Source: Nocardioides cynanchi (GTDB lineage Bacteria > Actinomycetota > Actinomycetes > Propionibacteriales > Nocardioidaceae). Taken from it: a stretch of 64,000 bases of DNA. The stretch is taken from positions 3,348,001 through 3,412,000 of the forward strand of contig NZ_CP044344.1 in the NCBI RefSeq assembly GCF_008761635.1, written 5' to 3'. Position numbers and translations under genes: made by a program. A model generated the notes under the pieces. It was not told where the DNA came from and did not search any database. It saw only the letters and a program-made list of their open reading frames with translations. How positions within the stretch are numbered: the first letter of the stretch is position 1; the number at the start of each line of letters is the position of its first letter. Positions 50,427 to 58,469 of this stretch are shown here, in pieces.

Positions 50427-51346
50427 GTTCGCGAGAGGTCGGCAGTCTCGTGGCTCCACCTCAGCGGGGGATCACCGCGGGTCTGGCGCACGAACTCGCC
50501 GAACAGCCACGCCTGGAAGCGAATCTGCTCGTCGGTGCGGGCCAGGGTGAGCAGGCGTTCGTTGCGGCAGAAGGCATCCGCGAGGTCGAGCAGCTCGATC
50601 AGGCGCGCGAAGCGGGGCCCCGAGTCGGTGGGGGTGCTCACCCGCAGGTCGACGTGGTCGTGCCCGGTGGCCAGGCACTGGTGGAGGTCGGAGACGTCGA
50701 ACTCGCCGCGGAAGTCGCCGGCTACGCTGTTGAAGAAGCGGGACAGGTCGCCGGCCACGGGGTAGGTGTCCTCGTGCGCGACGGCCAGCAGGCGTAGCTC
50801 ACGACGCAGCTCCGCGCCCCGGATCAGGGCGTTGAGCATCAGCCGTACCGGCACCCGGTCGAGGCGGACCGACATCCGCTCGATGTCGGAGGCCGGGTCG
50901 TCCTCCTCGTCGTCCCAGCCGTTGAGCACCCCCGGGATGCCCTCCTCGCGGAAGCTCGTCGCGGGGACGAACCAGACCAGCTTCCCGTCGACCTCCCGCT
51001 CGGCACCCCAGGCCTCGCTCGCCCGGGCGACGATGGACAGGCCGCGGCCGTACGTCGTGAGGTCGGCCGACTCCGGGTCCGGCTCGACCTCGGGCAGAGC
51101 CGGCGGCTCGGTCGACTGGTCGCGAACCTCCACCCGGGGATGGTCGACGGTGCCCCGCAGCCGCACGGTCATCGGAGGGCGACCGTGCAGGATCGCGTTG
51201 GTGACGACCTCGGAGAGTGCGAGCTCGGCGTTGTCGCGGAGGTCGGGCCGGTCGATCTCCGCGCACACACCCACGACCCACCGCCGCGCCTGGACGGCGC
51301 CGCGGGGTCCCGGGGGGAGCGGCTCGGCTGGCCGGTTCAGCGGCAC
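50417..51346 (-). CDS. HATPase_c_2 regulator-type protein (anti-sigma-like) with C-terminal helical domain
   Basis: A 309-residue protein. Residues 8-145 form a histidine-kinase-like ATPase of the RsbW/SpoIIAB class: N-box ELALSEVVTNAILHG, then VEVRDQSTE and TYGRGLSIVARASEAWGAER with the G-boxes. There is no kinase His or sensor. Residues 160-309 are a separate helical region (LMLNALIRGAELRRELRLLA, RLIELLDLADAFCRNERLLT, FQAWLFGEFVRQTRG) of no recognised family. GTG 51346 is chosen because GGAG lies 5 nt ahead; a longer ATG form would collide with the divergent ndh start. Target protein unknown. Confidence 0.78.
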   Translation of the reverse strand: MPLNRPAEPLPPGPRGAVQARRWVVGVCAEIDRPDLRDNAELALSEVVTNAILHGRPPMTVRLRGTVDHPRVEVRDQSTEPPALPEVEPDPESADLTTYGRGLSIVARASEAWGAEREVDGKLVWFVPATSFREEGIPGVLNGWDDEEDDPASDIERMSVRLDRVPVRLMLNALIRGAELRRELRLLAVAHEDTYPVAGDLSRFFNSVAGDFRGEFDVSDLHQCLATGHDHVDLRVSTPTDSGPRFARLIELLDLADAFCRNERLLTLARTDEQIRFQAWLFGEFVRQTRGDPPLRWSHETADLSRTHP

Positions 51347-51515
51347 TGTCTCTCCACTCGGGATCGGGCGCGCCGACCGCGCCAGTCTCCGCTCGTGTAC
51401 CCGCTCCAGGGCCAGTGAAACCTCAAATGCCTCACGAGTTCTCTCGCGCCACGCCCGGGCGAACCCGCGGACTGTCGATTGTGAGGGGGGAGTTCCACAG
51501 GAGCATGGTGGGTAC

Positions 51516-52985
51516 ATGGCAGATGTGGCAAGGGAGAACCGGCATCAGGTCGTCGTGATCGGGTCCGGTTTCGGGGGCCTCTTCGGGACCAAAGCCCTCA
51601 AGCGGGCCGACGTGGACGTCACGATGCTGGCCCAGACGAGCCACCACCTCTTCCAGCCGCTGCTCTACCAGGTGGCCACCGGGATCCTCAGCGAGGGCGA
51701 GATCGCCCCGTCGACCCGCGAGGTGCTGGCCGGCCAGCGCAACGCCCGGGTCCTCCTGGGGCGGGTGACCGCCATCGACCTGGCGGCCCGGACCGTGACG
51801 TCGCAGGTGCTCGGGCGCGAGACGGTGACGCCGTACGACTCCCTGATCGTGGCCGCCGGGGCGGGCCAGTCCTACTTCGGCAACGACCGGTTCGCCGAGT
51901 TCGCGCCCGGCATGAAGAGCATCGACGACGCGCTGGAGCTGCGGGGCCGGATCTTCGGGGCGTTCGAGATGGCAGAGCTCGGTGCCTCGCGGGGCGACGA
52001 GGTCGACCACCTGCTCACGTTCGTGGTGGTCGGGGCCGGCCCGACGGGCGTCGAGATGGCGGGCCAGATCGCCGAGCTGGCGCATCGCACACTGCAGCGC
52101 GACTTCCGGGCGATCAACACCAAGCACGCGCGGGTGGTGCTCGTCGACGCGGCCGGCCAGGTGCTGCCGCCCTTCGGGGCCAAGCTGGGCGCGAAGAGCA
52201 AGCTGGAGCTGGAGAAGCTGGGCGTCGAGGTGCTGCTCGGCGCCATGGTCACCGACGTGGACGAACGCGGCATCGAGGTGCAGTACAAGGACGGTCGCAC
52301 CGAGCAGATCGCCGCGGTCACCAAGATCTGGGCCGCCGGGGTGCAGGCCTCGTCGCTGGGCGCGACGCTGTCGGAGCAGTCCGGAGCCCCGCTGGACCGG
52401 TCCGGGCGGATCGGCGTCAACCCCGACCTCACCCTGCCGGGCTATCCCGAGGTGTTCGTGGTCGGCGACATGATCGACCTCGACCACCTTCCCGGCGTCG
52501 CACAGGTCGCGATCCAGGGTGCGAAGTACGCCGCCAAGGAGATCTCCGGGCGGCTGTCGGGCAAGCCCCCGCAGAAGCCGTTCCGCTACTTCGACAAGGG
52601 CTCGATGGCCACGATCAGCCGTTTCCGCGCGGTGGCGATGATCGGTCGGCTGCGGCTGACCGGGTTCGTGGCCTGGCTGTTATGGCTGGGCGTCCACCTC
52701 GTCTACATCACCGGCTTCAAGAGCCGGGTGACCGCGTTGCTGCACTGGGCGGTCTCGTTCATCGGGCGCGGCCGCGCCGAGCGCACCTCGACCGAGCAGC
52801 AGATCTTCGGGCGGACCGCGCTCGGCCGCCTCGAGCACGGCGCAGCCGAGCTGGTCTCGAGCCCCGGTGAGTACGACGCTGCGCCGGCGTCGATCGCGGC
52901 GCAGCGGCGGGCGGACCTCGAGGAGCAGGCGCTCGCCGAGATCCGGCTCACCGACTCCGGCGAGCGTGGTCAGCCGGCACGCTGA
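51516..52985 (+). CDS. ndh: Type II NADH dehydrogenase
   Basis: A 489-residue monotopic FAD enzyme that passes electrons from NADH to menaquinone without pumping protons. FAD loop VVVIGSGFGGLFGTKAL (about residues 9-25), NAD loop FVVVGAGPTGVEMAGQIAEL (about 169-188), and the quinone-site and conserved segments HHLFQPLLYQVATGILSEGE, VFVVGDMIDLDHLPGVAQVA and AKYAAKEISGRL. Two membrane-associated C-terminal helices (FVAWLLWLGVHLVYITGF, ALLHWAVSFI) end the core. ATG 51516 is chosen. It is divergent from the HATPase gene. Confidence 0.95.
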   Translation: MADVARENRHQVVVIGSGFGGLFGTKALKRADVDVTMLAQTSHHLFQPLLYQVATGILSEGEIAPSTREVLAGQRNARVLLGRVTAIDLAARTVTSQVLGRETVTPYDSLIVAAGAGQSYFGNDRFAEFAPGMKSIDDALELRGRIFGAFEMAELGASRGDEVDHLLTFVVVGAGPTGVEMAGQIAELAHRTLQRDFRAINTKHARVVLVDAAGQVLPPFGAKLGAKSKLELEKLGVEVLLGAMVTDVDERGIEVQYKDGRTEQIAAVTKIWAAGVQASSLGATLSEQSGAPLDRSGRIGVNPDLTLPGYPEVFVVGDMIDLDHLPGVAQVAIQGAKYAAKEISGRLSGKPPQKPFRYFDKGSMATISRFRAVAMIGRLRLTGFVAWLLWLGVHLVYITGFKSRVTALLHWAVSFIGRGRAERTSTEQQIFGRTALGRLEHGAAELVSSPGEYDAAPASIAAQRRADLEEQALAEIRLTDSGERGQPAR

Positions 52986-52995
52986 CCGGTCGGTC

Positions 52996-54165
52996 TCAGG
53001 CGACGTTCTCCAGCACCACGGCCAGACCCTGGCCGACGCCGATGCAGATCGCGGCGACGCCCCATCGCTCGCCCCGCTCGACGAGCACGTGGGCCAGCGT
53101 GCCCAGCACCCGGGCCCCGGACGCGCCCAGCGGATGGCCGATCGCGATCGCCCCACCTCGGGTGTTGACGATGGAGGGGTCGACGTCCCACGCGTCGATG
53201 CAGGCCAGCGACTGCACCGCGAACGCCTCGTTCAGCTCGACCGCACCGACGTCCGACCAGCCGATGCCGGCCGCAGCCAGGGCCCGGTCGGCGGCCTCGA
53301 CCGGAGCGAAGCCGAACTGCTGCGGAGCCAGGGCGCTGACGCCACGGCCGGCGATCCGGGCCAACGGGGCGCGGCCGACCGATGCCTCGGCTCCCGCGAT
53401 CAGCAGGGCAGCAGCGCCGTCGTTGAGCGGCGAGGCGTTGCCGGCGGTGATCGTGCCGTCGGGCCGGAAGGCCGGCCTGAGTCCGGCCAGGCTCGTGGCA
53501 GTGGCATCGGGCCGGATGCCCTCGTCGCGGGTGACGTCGTCCACCGGCACCACCAGGTCGTCGTAGAAGCCCGCGTCCCAGGCGGCTGCCGCTCGTTGGT
53601 GGGACCGGGCTGCGAACTCGTCCTGCCGGTCGCGGCCGATCCCACGGTCGTCGGCCAGCTGCTCGTTGCACTCGCCGAGGGAGACGGTCCACTCCGCCGG
53701 CATCCGGGGGTTGACCAGGCGCCAGCCCAAGGTGGTGGAGACCAGCGTCTCGTTTCCCACGGGGAACCCTCGCGAGGGCTTGGGCAGCACCCACGGAGCC
53801 CGGCTCATGGACTCCACGCCGCCGGCCACCACGACCTGAGCGTCGCCGGTCTCGATCAGACGGGAGGCGTCCATCGCGGCCTGGAGGCTGCTGCCGCACA
53901 GGCGGTTGACGGTCACCCCCGGCACGCTCACGGGCAGGCCGGCCAGCAACCCGGCCATCCGGGCGACGTTGCGGTTGTCCTCCCCGGCCCCGTTCGCGCA
54001 GCCGAGGATCACGTCGTCGACCGTGGCCGGGTCGAGGTCGGGCGCCCGGTCGAGGAGGCCGCGGAGTGCGACGACGGCCAGGTCGTCGGGCCGCTTCCCC
54101 GCCAGCGCACCGGCGTACCGGCCGAACGGCGTACGGACGGCGGCGAAGAGGTAGGCGTCGTTCAC
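52996..54165 (-). CDS. Acetyl-CoA acyltransferase (thiolase)
   Basis: A 389-residue degradative thiolase. Nucleophile Cys90 is in VNRLCGSSLQAAMDASRL; the GGVESMSRAPW segment, catalytic His in GGAIAIGHPLGASG and second Cys in ICIGVGQGLAVV complete the active site. It resembles PcaF/FadA-type beta-ketoadipyl or acetyl-CoA acyltransferases; chain-length preference unknown. The best start is GTG 54165 (VNDAYLFAAVRTPFGRY). This start lies 1 nt after the 3' end of tRNA-Lys on the same strand, leaving no room for a separate leader. Confidence 0.93.
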   Translation of the reverse strand: MNDAYLFAAVRTPFGRYAGALAGKRPDDLAVVALRGLLDRAPDLDPATVDDVILGCANGAGEDNRNVARMAGLLAGLPVSVPGVTVNRLCGSSLQAAMDASRLIETGDAQVVVAGGVESMSRAPWVLPKPSRGFPVGNETLVSTTLGWRLVNPRMPAEWTVSLGECNEQLADDRGIGRDRQDEFAARSHQRAAAAWDAGFYDDLVVPVDDVTRDEGIRPDATATSLAGLRPAFRPDGTITAGNASPLNDGAAALLIAGAEASVGRAPLARIAGRGVSALAPQQFGFAPVEAADRALAAAGIGWSDVGAVELNEAFAVQSLACIDAWDVDPSIVNTRGGAIAIGHPLGASGARVLGTLAHVLVERGERWGVAAICIGVGQGLAVVLENVA

Positions 54166-54166
54166 G

Positions 54167-54239
54167 TAGGCCCTGTGGGACTCGAACCCACAACCCATGG
54201 ATTAAAAGTCCACTGCTCTGCCAATTGAGCTAAGGGCCC
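54167..54239 (-). tRNA. tRNA-Lys (UUU)
   Basis: A 73-nt cloverleaf on the minus strand: acceptor GGGCCCT pairs with AGGGCCT, anticodon loop CTTTTAA gives TTT, T-arm GTGGGTTCGAGTCCCAC, discriminator A. The thiolase start codon follows after one base on the same strand. CCA is not encoded. Confidence 0.94.
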
Positions 54240-54241
54240 GG

Positions 54242-54302
54242 GACGTGCGGACTGCGACCGGACGAACCAGGGGACATCCCTGGGAAGACCCACCCGCACG
54301 TC
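54242..54302. repeat. Nested inverted repeats upstream of tRNA-Lys
   Basis: Outer arms GACGTGCGG (54242-54250) and CCGCACGTC (54294-54302) are perfect; inside, CCAGGG-GACA-TCCCTGG (about 54267-54283) forms a second hairpin. It lies at the 5' side of tRNA-Lys, where its promoter would be. The rest of 54303-54402 shows no gene. Confidence 0.45.
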
Positions 54303-54402
54303 GGCGCCATCATCGCAGGGTGTCGAGTCGCGATGGCGGCTGCCCACCTGCGCCGGCGGGCCGGTCCCGCCTGAGCGTCGACGTCGATCAGGGCCGGCCC
54401 GG

Positions 54403-55446
54403 TCACAGCCGCGGGTCCGGTGGGTGGGCGACGGCGACCACCGTTCCGGTGTCGGCACTGCGCCGAGCCGCGTCGAGCACGACAGCCGTGGCGACCGCAT
54501 CGGGCGCCGGCACGGGAGCCGGGCCGAGACCACGGACGGCTCGTGCGAACGCCGGGTAGAAGGTGTCCCAGGCTCCGCGCTCCAGCCTGATCGTGGAGGT
54601 ACCGGAGCCGGTGACGATGCGATCGAGGTCCGACGCCGCCTCCGACCCCCACGGCCCGCGCCCGTCCGGGGTGCCGCCCGCGATGAGCACGTCCTCCTGG
54701 GTGTCGGTCGTGGTGACCACCATCGACCCCGACGTCCCGGTGACCCGGAACCGCGGGCCGGGCGCATGCTGGCTCCAGCTCCCCCACAGGTGCGACCGCG
54801 CGCCCGTGGCGTGCTGGAGGGCGATGAAGACGTCGTCGTCGAGGCCGGACCCCCGCAGCGAGAGCTCGGCGTACACCGACGTGACCGGGCCCAGGAGCAC
54901 GAGCGACTGGTCGACCAGGTGACTGCCGAAGTCGAGGATCGTCCCGCCACCCGAGGCACCCGGTCCGTCGTCAGGAGCGAACCGCTCGAAGCGCGACTCG
55001 AACCGGCGCACCTCGCCCAGGGTGCCCGCGTCGACAGCCGCCCGCACCGAGAGGAAGTCGGAGTCCCAGCGCCGGTTCTGGTACGGGCTCAGGACCACGC
55101 CGCCCGCCGCAGCGAGGTCGACGGTACGGCGAGCCGCGTCGGCGTCGAGGGCGAAGGGCTTGTCGCACACGACCGAGAGCCCCCAGCCGATCGCCTCCTC
55201 GGTGAGGCTGGTGTGGGTGCCGGCAGGCGTGGAGATGCCCACGGCCTCTGCACCGGCAGCGGCGAGCTCTCCCAGGGTGTCGAAGCAGCGGGTTCCGGGG
55301 AGTTGGTCGGCGAGCTGCGCCCGGCGCTCCTGCGAGCGGGTGACCACGCCGATGAGCTCGCACTCCGGCGCGGCCGAGAGCAGCGGCGCGTGGAAGTACC
55401 TGCCACCGAAGCCGTAGCCGACGAGCCCGAACTTCACGGCGTCCAT
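54403..55446 (-). CDS. Gfo/Idh/MocA-family NAD(P)-dependent oxidoreductase
   Basis: A 347-residue sugar/inositol-type dehydrogenase. The N-terminal Rossmann loop is KFGLVGYGFGGRYFHAPLL (about residues 5-23); ISTPAGTHTSLTEEAI and the family hallmark VVCDKPFALDADAARR (EKP-like CDKP with catalytic Lys) follow. GGTILDFGSHLVDQSLVLLG supplies the substrate-site Asp-x3-His. The C-terminal domain is the usual alpha/beta sheet. ATG 55446 has GGAAGGAA upstream. It is divergent from the FGGY-kinase operon and may oxidise a related polyol or sugar. Confidence 0.9.
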   Translation of the reverse strand: MDAVKFGLVGYGFGGRYFHAPLLSAAPECELIGVVTRSQERRAQLADQLPGTRCFDTLGELAAAGAEAVGISTPAGTHTSLTEEAIGWGLSVVCDKPFALDADAARRTVDLAAAGGVVLSPYQNRRWDSDFLSVRAAVDAGTLGEVRRFESRFERFAPDDGPGASGGGTILDFGSHLVDQSLVLLGPVTSVYAELSLRGSGLDDDVFIALQHATGARSHLWGSWSQHAPGPRFRVTGTSGSMVVTTTDTQEDVLIAGGTPDGRGPWGSEAASDLDRIVTGSGTSTIRLERGAWDTFYPAFARAVRGLGPAPVPAPDAVATAVVLDAARRSADTGTVVAVAHPPDPRL

Positions 55447-55644
55447 GACGTTCCTTCCTCGGTGCACGCCCTCGATCAGCGTGCCCGCAGTAGATCACGG
55501 TTCGGGGGTCACGGAGCGAGCCGTCTCGGTGGCCATCACGGTCGTCGCCGGCGGCGCAGCGGCCGTGCGCGAGACGTGGTGGCGTGGCCCGGTCGCGGCC
55601 GCCAAACTGTCGGACGTGCCGGATCACGAGAGCGGACCTCTGGC

Positions 55645-57078
55645 ATGACCTGCGTGCTCGCCGTCGACCAGGGCACCTCCGGCACCAAGGCCATCGTGGT
55701 CGACGAGACCGGTGCGATCCTCGCGCTCGCCGAGGTGGCGCTCGAGCCACGCTATCTCGCGGGCGGCGGGGTGGAGCAGGATCCCGAGGCCCTCTACGAC
55801 TCGGTGGTGCTGGCCGGCCGCCGCGCGGTCGCCGAGGCAGGAGTGCCGGTCGCGGCGGTGGCGCTGGCCAACCAGGGGGAGACGGTGCTGGCGTGGGACC
55901 GCGCGACCGGTCGGCCCTTGTCCGCCGCGGTCGTCTGGCAGGACCGCCGCGCCGAGGCCTGGTGCCGGGCCCACCGGGAGCACGGGCCACGCGTGGGCGA
56001 GCTCACCGGCCTCGTGCTCGACCCCTACTTCTCGGCTCCCAAGCTGCGCTGGCTCCGCGACCACGTCACGACGGACGGCGTCGTCACCACCACCGACACC
56101 TGGCTGGTGCACCGGTTGTGCGGAGCCTTCGTCACCGACCTGTCGACGGCCAGCCGGTCGCTGGTCCTCGACCTGGACGACACGACGTGGTCCGGGGAGC
56201 TCCTGTCGCTCTTCGGGCTCGATGCCGAGCCGTTGCCCGAGCTCGTCGCGTGCGACGAGGTCGTCGGTACGACGCGTGCCTTCGGCGGGGAGGTACCGGT
56301 GGCCGGGCTGGTCGTGGACCAGCAGGCTGCCCTGCTGGCCGAACGCTGCCTCGAGCCCGGCACCGCCAAGTGCACGTTCGGGACCGGCGCCTTCCTGCTG
56401 GCACAGCTCGGCGAGGAGGCCGTCCGGTCCTCGGCCGGGCTGACGACCTCGGTGGCCTGGCGCCTGCGAGGACGCACGTCGTACTGCGCGGACGGGCAGG
56501 TCTACACCGCGGCCTCGGCGGTGCGATGGGCGGTCGAGCTGGGGCTCGTGTCGTCCCCGGACGAGCTCGACACGGTCGCCGCCGGGTCCAGCGACGGCGT
56601 GCTCTGCGTGCCGGCGCTGGCCGGCCTGGCCGCACCCTGGTGGGACGCGAGCGCCACCGCGTCGTTCACCGGGATGACCCTCAGCAGCGGGCGCGGGCAC
56701 CTGGTGCGCGCACTGCTCGAAGGGGTCGCCGCGCAGGTGGCGACGCTGACCTCACTGGTGGCCGACGACCTCGGCCGGCCTCTCAGCAGGCTGCGCGTCG
56801 ACGGCGGGCTGACCCGCTCGCGGACCCTGATGCAGGCGCAGGCCGACCTGGCCCAGCTGCCGGTCGAGCTCTACCCCTCAGCCCACGCCACGCCCCTGGG
56901 GGCCGCCGCCTGCGCCCGGCTCGCCCTGGAGCCCGGCCTATCGATCGAGGACGCGGTCCCTACCTGGCGCGCGGCCGAGGTCTTCGAGCCGGTGTGGTCG
57001 GCCGACCGGGCGGACGACCACCTCTCCCGCTGGAGGGCGGCCGCTCTCGTCGGCACCACCCCGGACGGTTCCTCGTGA
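55645..57078 (+). CDS. FGGY-family carbohydrate kinase (glycerol kinase-like)
   Basis: A 477-residue sugar/polyol kinase. N-terminal phosphate loop LAVDQGTSGTKAIVVDE (residues 5-21), then VALANQGETVLAWDRATGRP with AAVVWQDRRA, the catalytic Asp in AGLVVDQQAALLAERCLEPG, and the C-terminal LRVDGGLTRSRTLMQAQADL. The layout is that of glycerol kinase (WQDxR is typical of GlpK), but substrate choice is not certain. GTGA overlap with the next gene couples it to two GlpA/GlpB-like flavoproteins, which supports glycerol or a related polyol. Confidence 0.88.
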   Translation: MTCVLAVDQGTSGTKAIVVDETGAILALAEVALEPRYLAGGGVEQDPEALYDSVVLAGRRAVAEAGVPVAAVALANQGETVLAWDRATGRPLSAAVVWQDRRAEAWCRAHREHGPRVGELTGLVLDPYFSAPKLRWLRDHVTTDGVVTTTDTWLVHRLCGAFVTDLSTASRSLVLDLDDTTWSGELLSLFGLDAEPLPELVACDEVVGTTRAFGGEVPVAGLVVDQQAALLAERCLEPGTAKCTFGTGAFLLAQLGEEAVRSSAGLTTSVAWRLRGRTSYCADGQVYTAASAVRWAVELGLVSSPDELDTVAAGSSDGVLCVPALAGLAAPWWDASATASFTGMTLSSGRGHLVRALLEGVAAQVATLTSLVADDLGRPLSRLRVDGGLTRSRTLMQAQADLAQLPVELYPSAHATPLGAAACARLALEPGLSIEDAVPTWRAAEVFEPVWSADRADDHLSRWRAAALVGTTPDGSS

Positions 57079-58469
57079 CCAGCGTCGACGTGGCCGTCGT
57101 CGGGGCCGGGATCGTCGGCTCCGCGATCGCCCGCGACCTGGCGGCGAGCCACCTGAGCGTGGCTCTGGTCGAGGCGCGCGACGACGTCGGCGACGGCACC
57201 AGCAAGGCCAACACGGCGATCCTGCACACGGGCTTCGACGCCCGCCCGGGGAGCCTCGAGTCCCGGCTCGTGGCCCGCGGCTGCCGGCTCCTCCGCGAGT
57301 ACGCCGCTCGCACTGGCATCCCGGTCGAGCGCACCGGCGCCCTCCTCGTGGCCTGGACCGACGAGGAGGTCGCGGCCCTGCCGGGGCTGCGGGCCAAGGC
57401 CGAGGCGAACGGCTACACCGCGTGCCGCCAGGTCACCGCCGAGGAGGTGTACGCGACGGTCCCGCACCTCGGGCCCGGGGCCCTCGCCGGCCTGACCGTG
57501 CCCGACGAGTCGATCATCTGCACCTGGACCACCAACCTGGCCCTGGCCACGGACGCCGTACGGCGTGGGGCAGCGCTCCTGCTCGGGCACCGGGTGACGT
57601 CGGTCCGGCTGCCCGCCACGCCGGCTGGTCCCACGGTCCTGGTGACCGACCGGGGCGAGGTCGCGGCCCGGTGGGTCGTCAACGCCGCCGGTCTCGGCGC
57701 CGACCACCTGGACCGGATGCTCGGCCACGACCGGTTCACGGTGACCCCTCGTCGCGGGGAGCTGCTCGTCTTCGACAAGCTGGCCCGCCCGCTGGCGCCG
57801 ACGATCGTGCTGCCGGTCCCCTCGTCCCGGGGGAAGGGAGTGCTGGTCAGCCCGACCGTCTACGGCAACGTGATGCTCGGCCCGACCGCGGAGGACCTGA
57901 CCGACCGCTCGGCGACCGGCACGTCGGAGGAGGGGTTCGCGTTCCTCCAGGGGTGGGGGAGACGGTTGATGCCCGCCCTGCTCGACGAGGAGGTCACGGC
58001 GGCCTACGCCGGGCTCCGGGCCGCCACCGACTCCGACGACTACCTGGTCGACCTCGACGTCGACCGCCGTTACGTCCTGGTGGGTGGCATCCGCTCCACG
58101 GGACTGACCGCCGGCATGGCCGTCGCGGAGCACGTCTGCGGGCTGCTCGCGGACGCCGGGCTGGCCCTCGAGCCGCGTCCCGACCTCCCCGAACCGCCCC
58201 GGATGCCACAGCTGGGTGAGGCCGGCCCACGGCCCTACCAGGAGGCCGACCGGATCGCGTCGGACCCGGCGTACGGACGGATCGTCTGCTTCTGCGAGCG
58301 GGTGACCGCCGGCGAGATCCGGGATGCCTGCGTCTCGACGATCCCACCCGCGGACAGTGACGGCCTGCGACGCCGGACCCGGGCGATGAACGGTCGGTGC
58401 CAGGGCTTCTACTGCGGCGCCCACGTACGGGCCCTCCTCGCGTCCGGCGGCGTCGAGGCGTCGTCGTGA
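57075..58469 (+). CDS. GlpA-like FAD oxidoreductase with BFD-type [2Fe-2S] domain
   Basis: A 464-residue flavoprotein. FAD loop VAVVGAGIVGSAIARDLAAS with KANTAILHTGFDA, the family's substrate loop; NAAGLGADHLDRML closes the DAO fold. The C-terminus has a BFD/Fer2-type domain: IVCFCERVTAGEIRDACVST and GRCQGFYCGAHVRALLA, with Cys for a [2Fe-2S] cluster. This is the layout of anaerobic-type glycerol-3-phosphate dehydrogenase GlpA and of the L-2-hydroxyglutarate oxidase branch. GTG 57075 overlaps the kinase stop; the stop overlaps the next start (GTGA). Confidence 0.88.
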   Translation: MTSVDVAVVGAGIVGSAIARDLAASHLSVALVEARDDVGDGTSKANTAILHTGFDARPGSLESRLVARGCRLLREYAARTGIPVERTGALLVAWTDEEVAALPGLRAKAEANGYTACRQVTAEEVYATVPHLGPGALAGLTVPDESIICTWTTNLALATDAVRRGAALLLGHRVTSVRLPATPAGPTVLVTDRGEVAARWVVNAAGLGADHLDRMLGHDRFTVTPRRGELLVFDKLARPLAPTIVLPVPSSRGKGVLVSPTVYGNVMLGPTAEDLTDRSATGTSEEGFAFLQGWGRRLMPALLDEEVTAAYAGLRAATDSDDYLVDLDVDRRYVLVGGIRSTGLTAGMAVAEHVCGLLADAGLALEPRPDLPEPPRMPQLGEAGPRPYQEADRIASDPAYGRIVCFCERVTAGEIRDACVSTIPPADSDGLRRRTRAMNGRCQGFYCGAHVRALLASGGVEASS

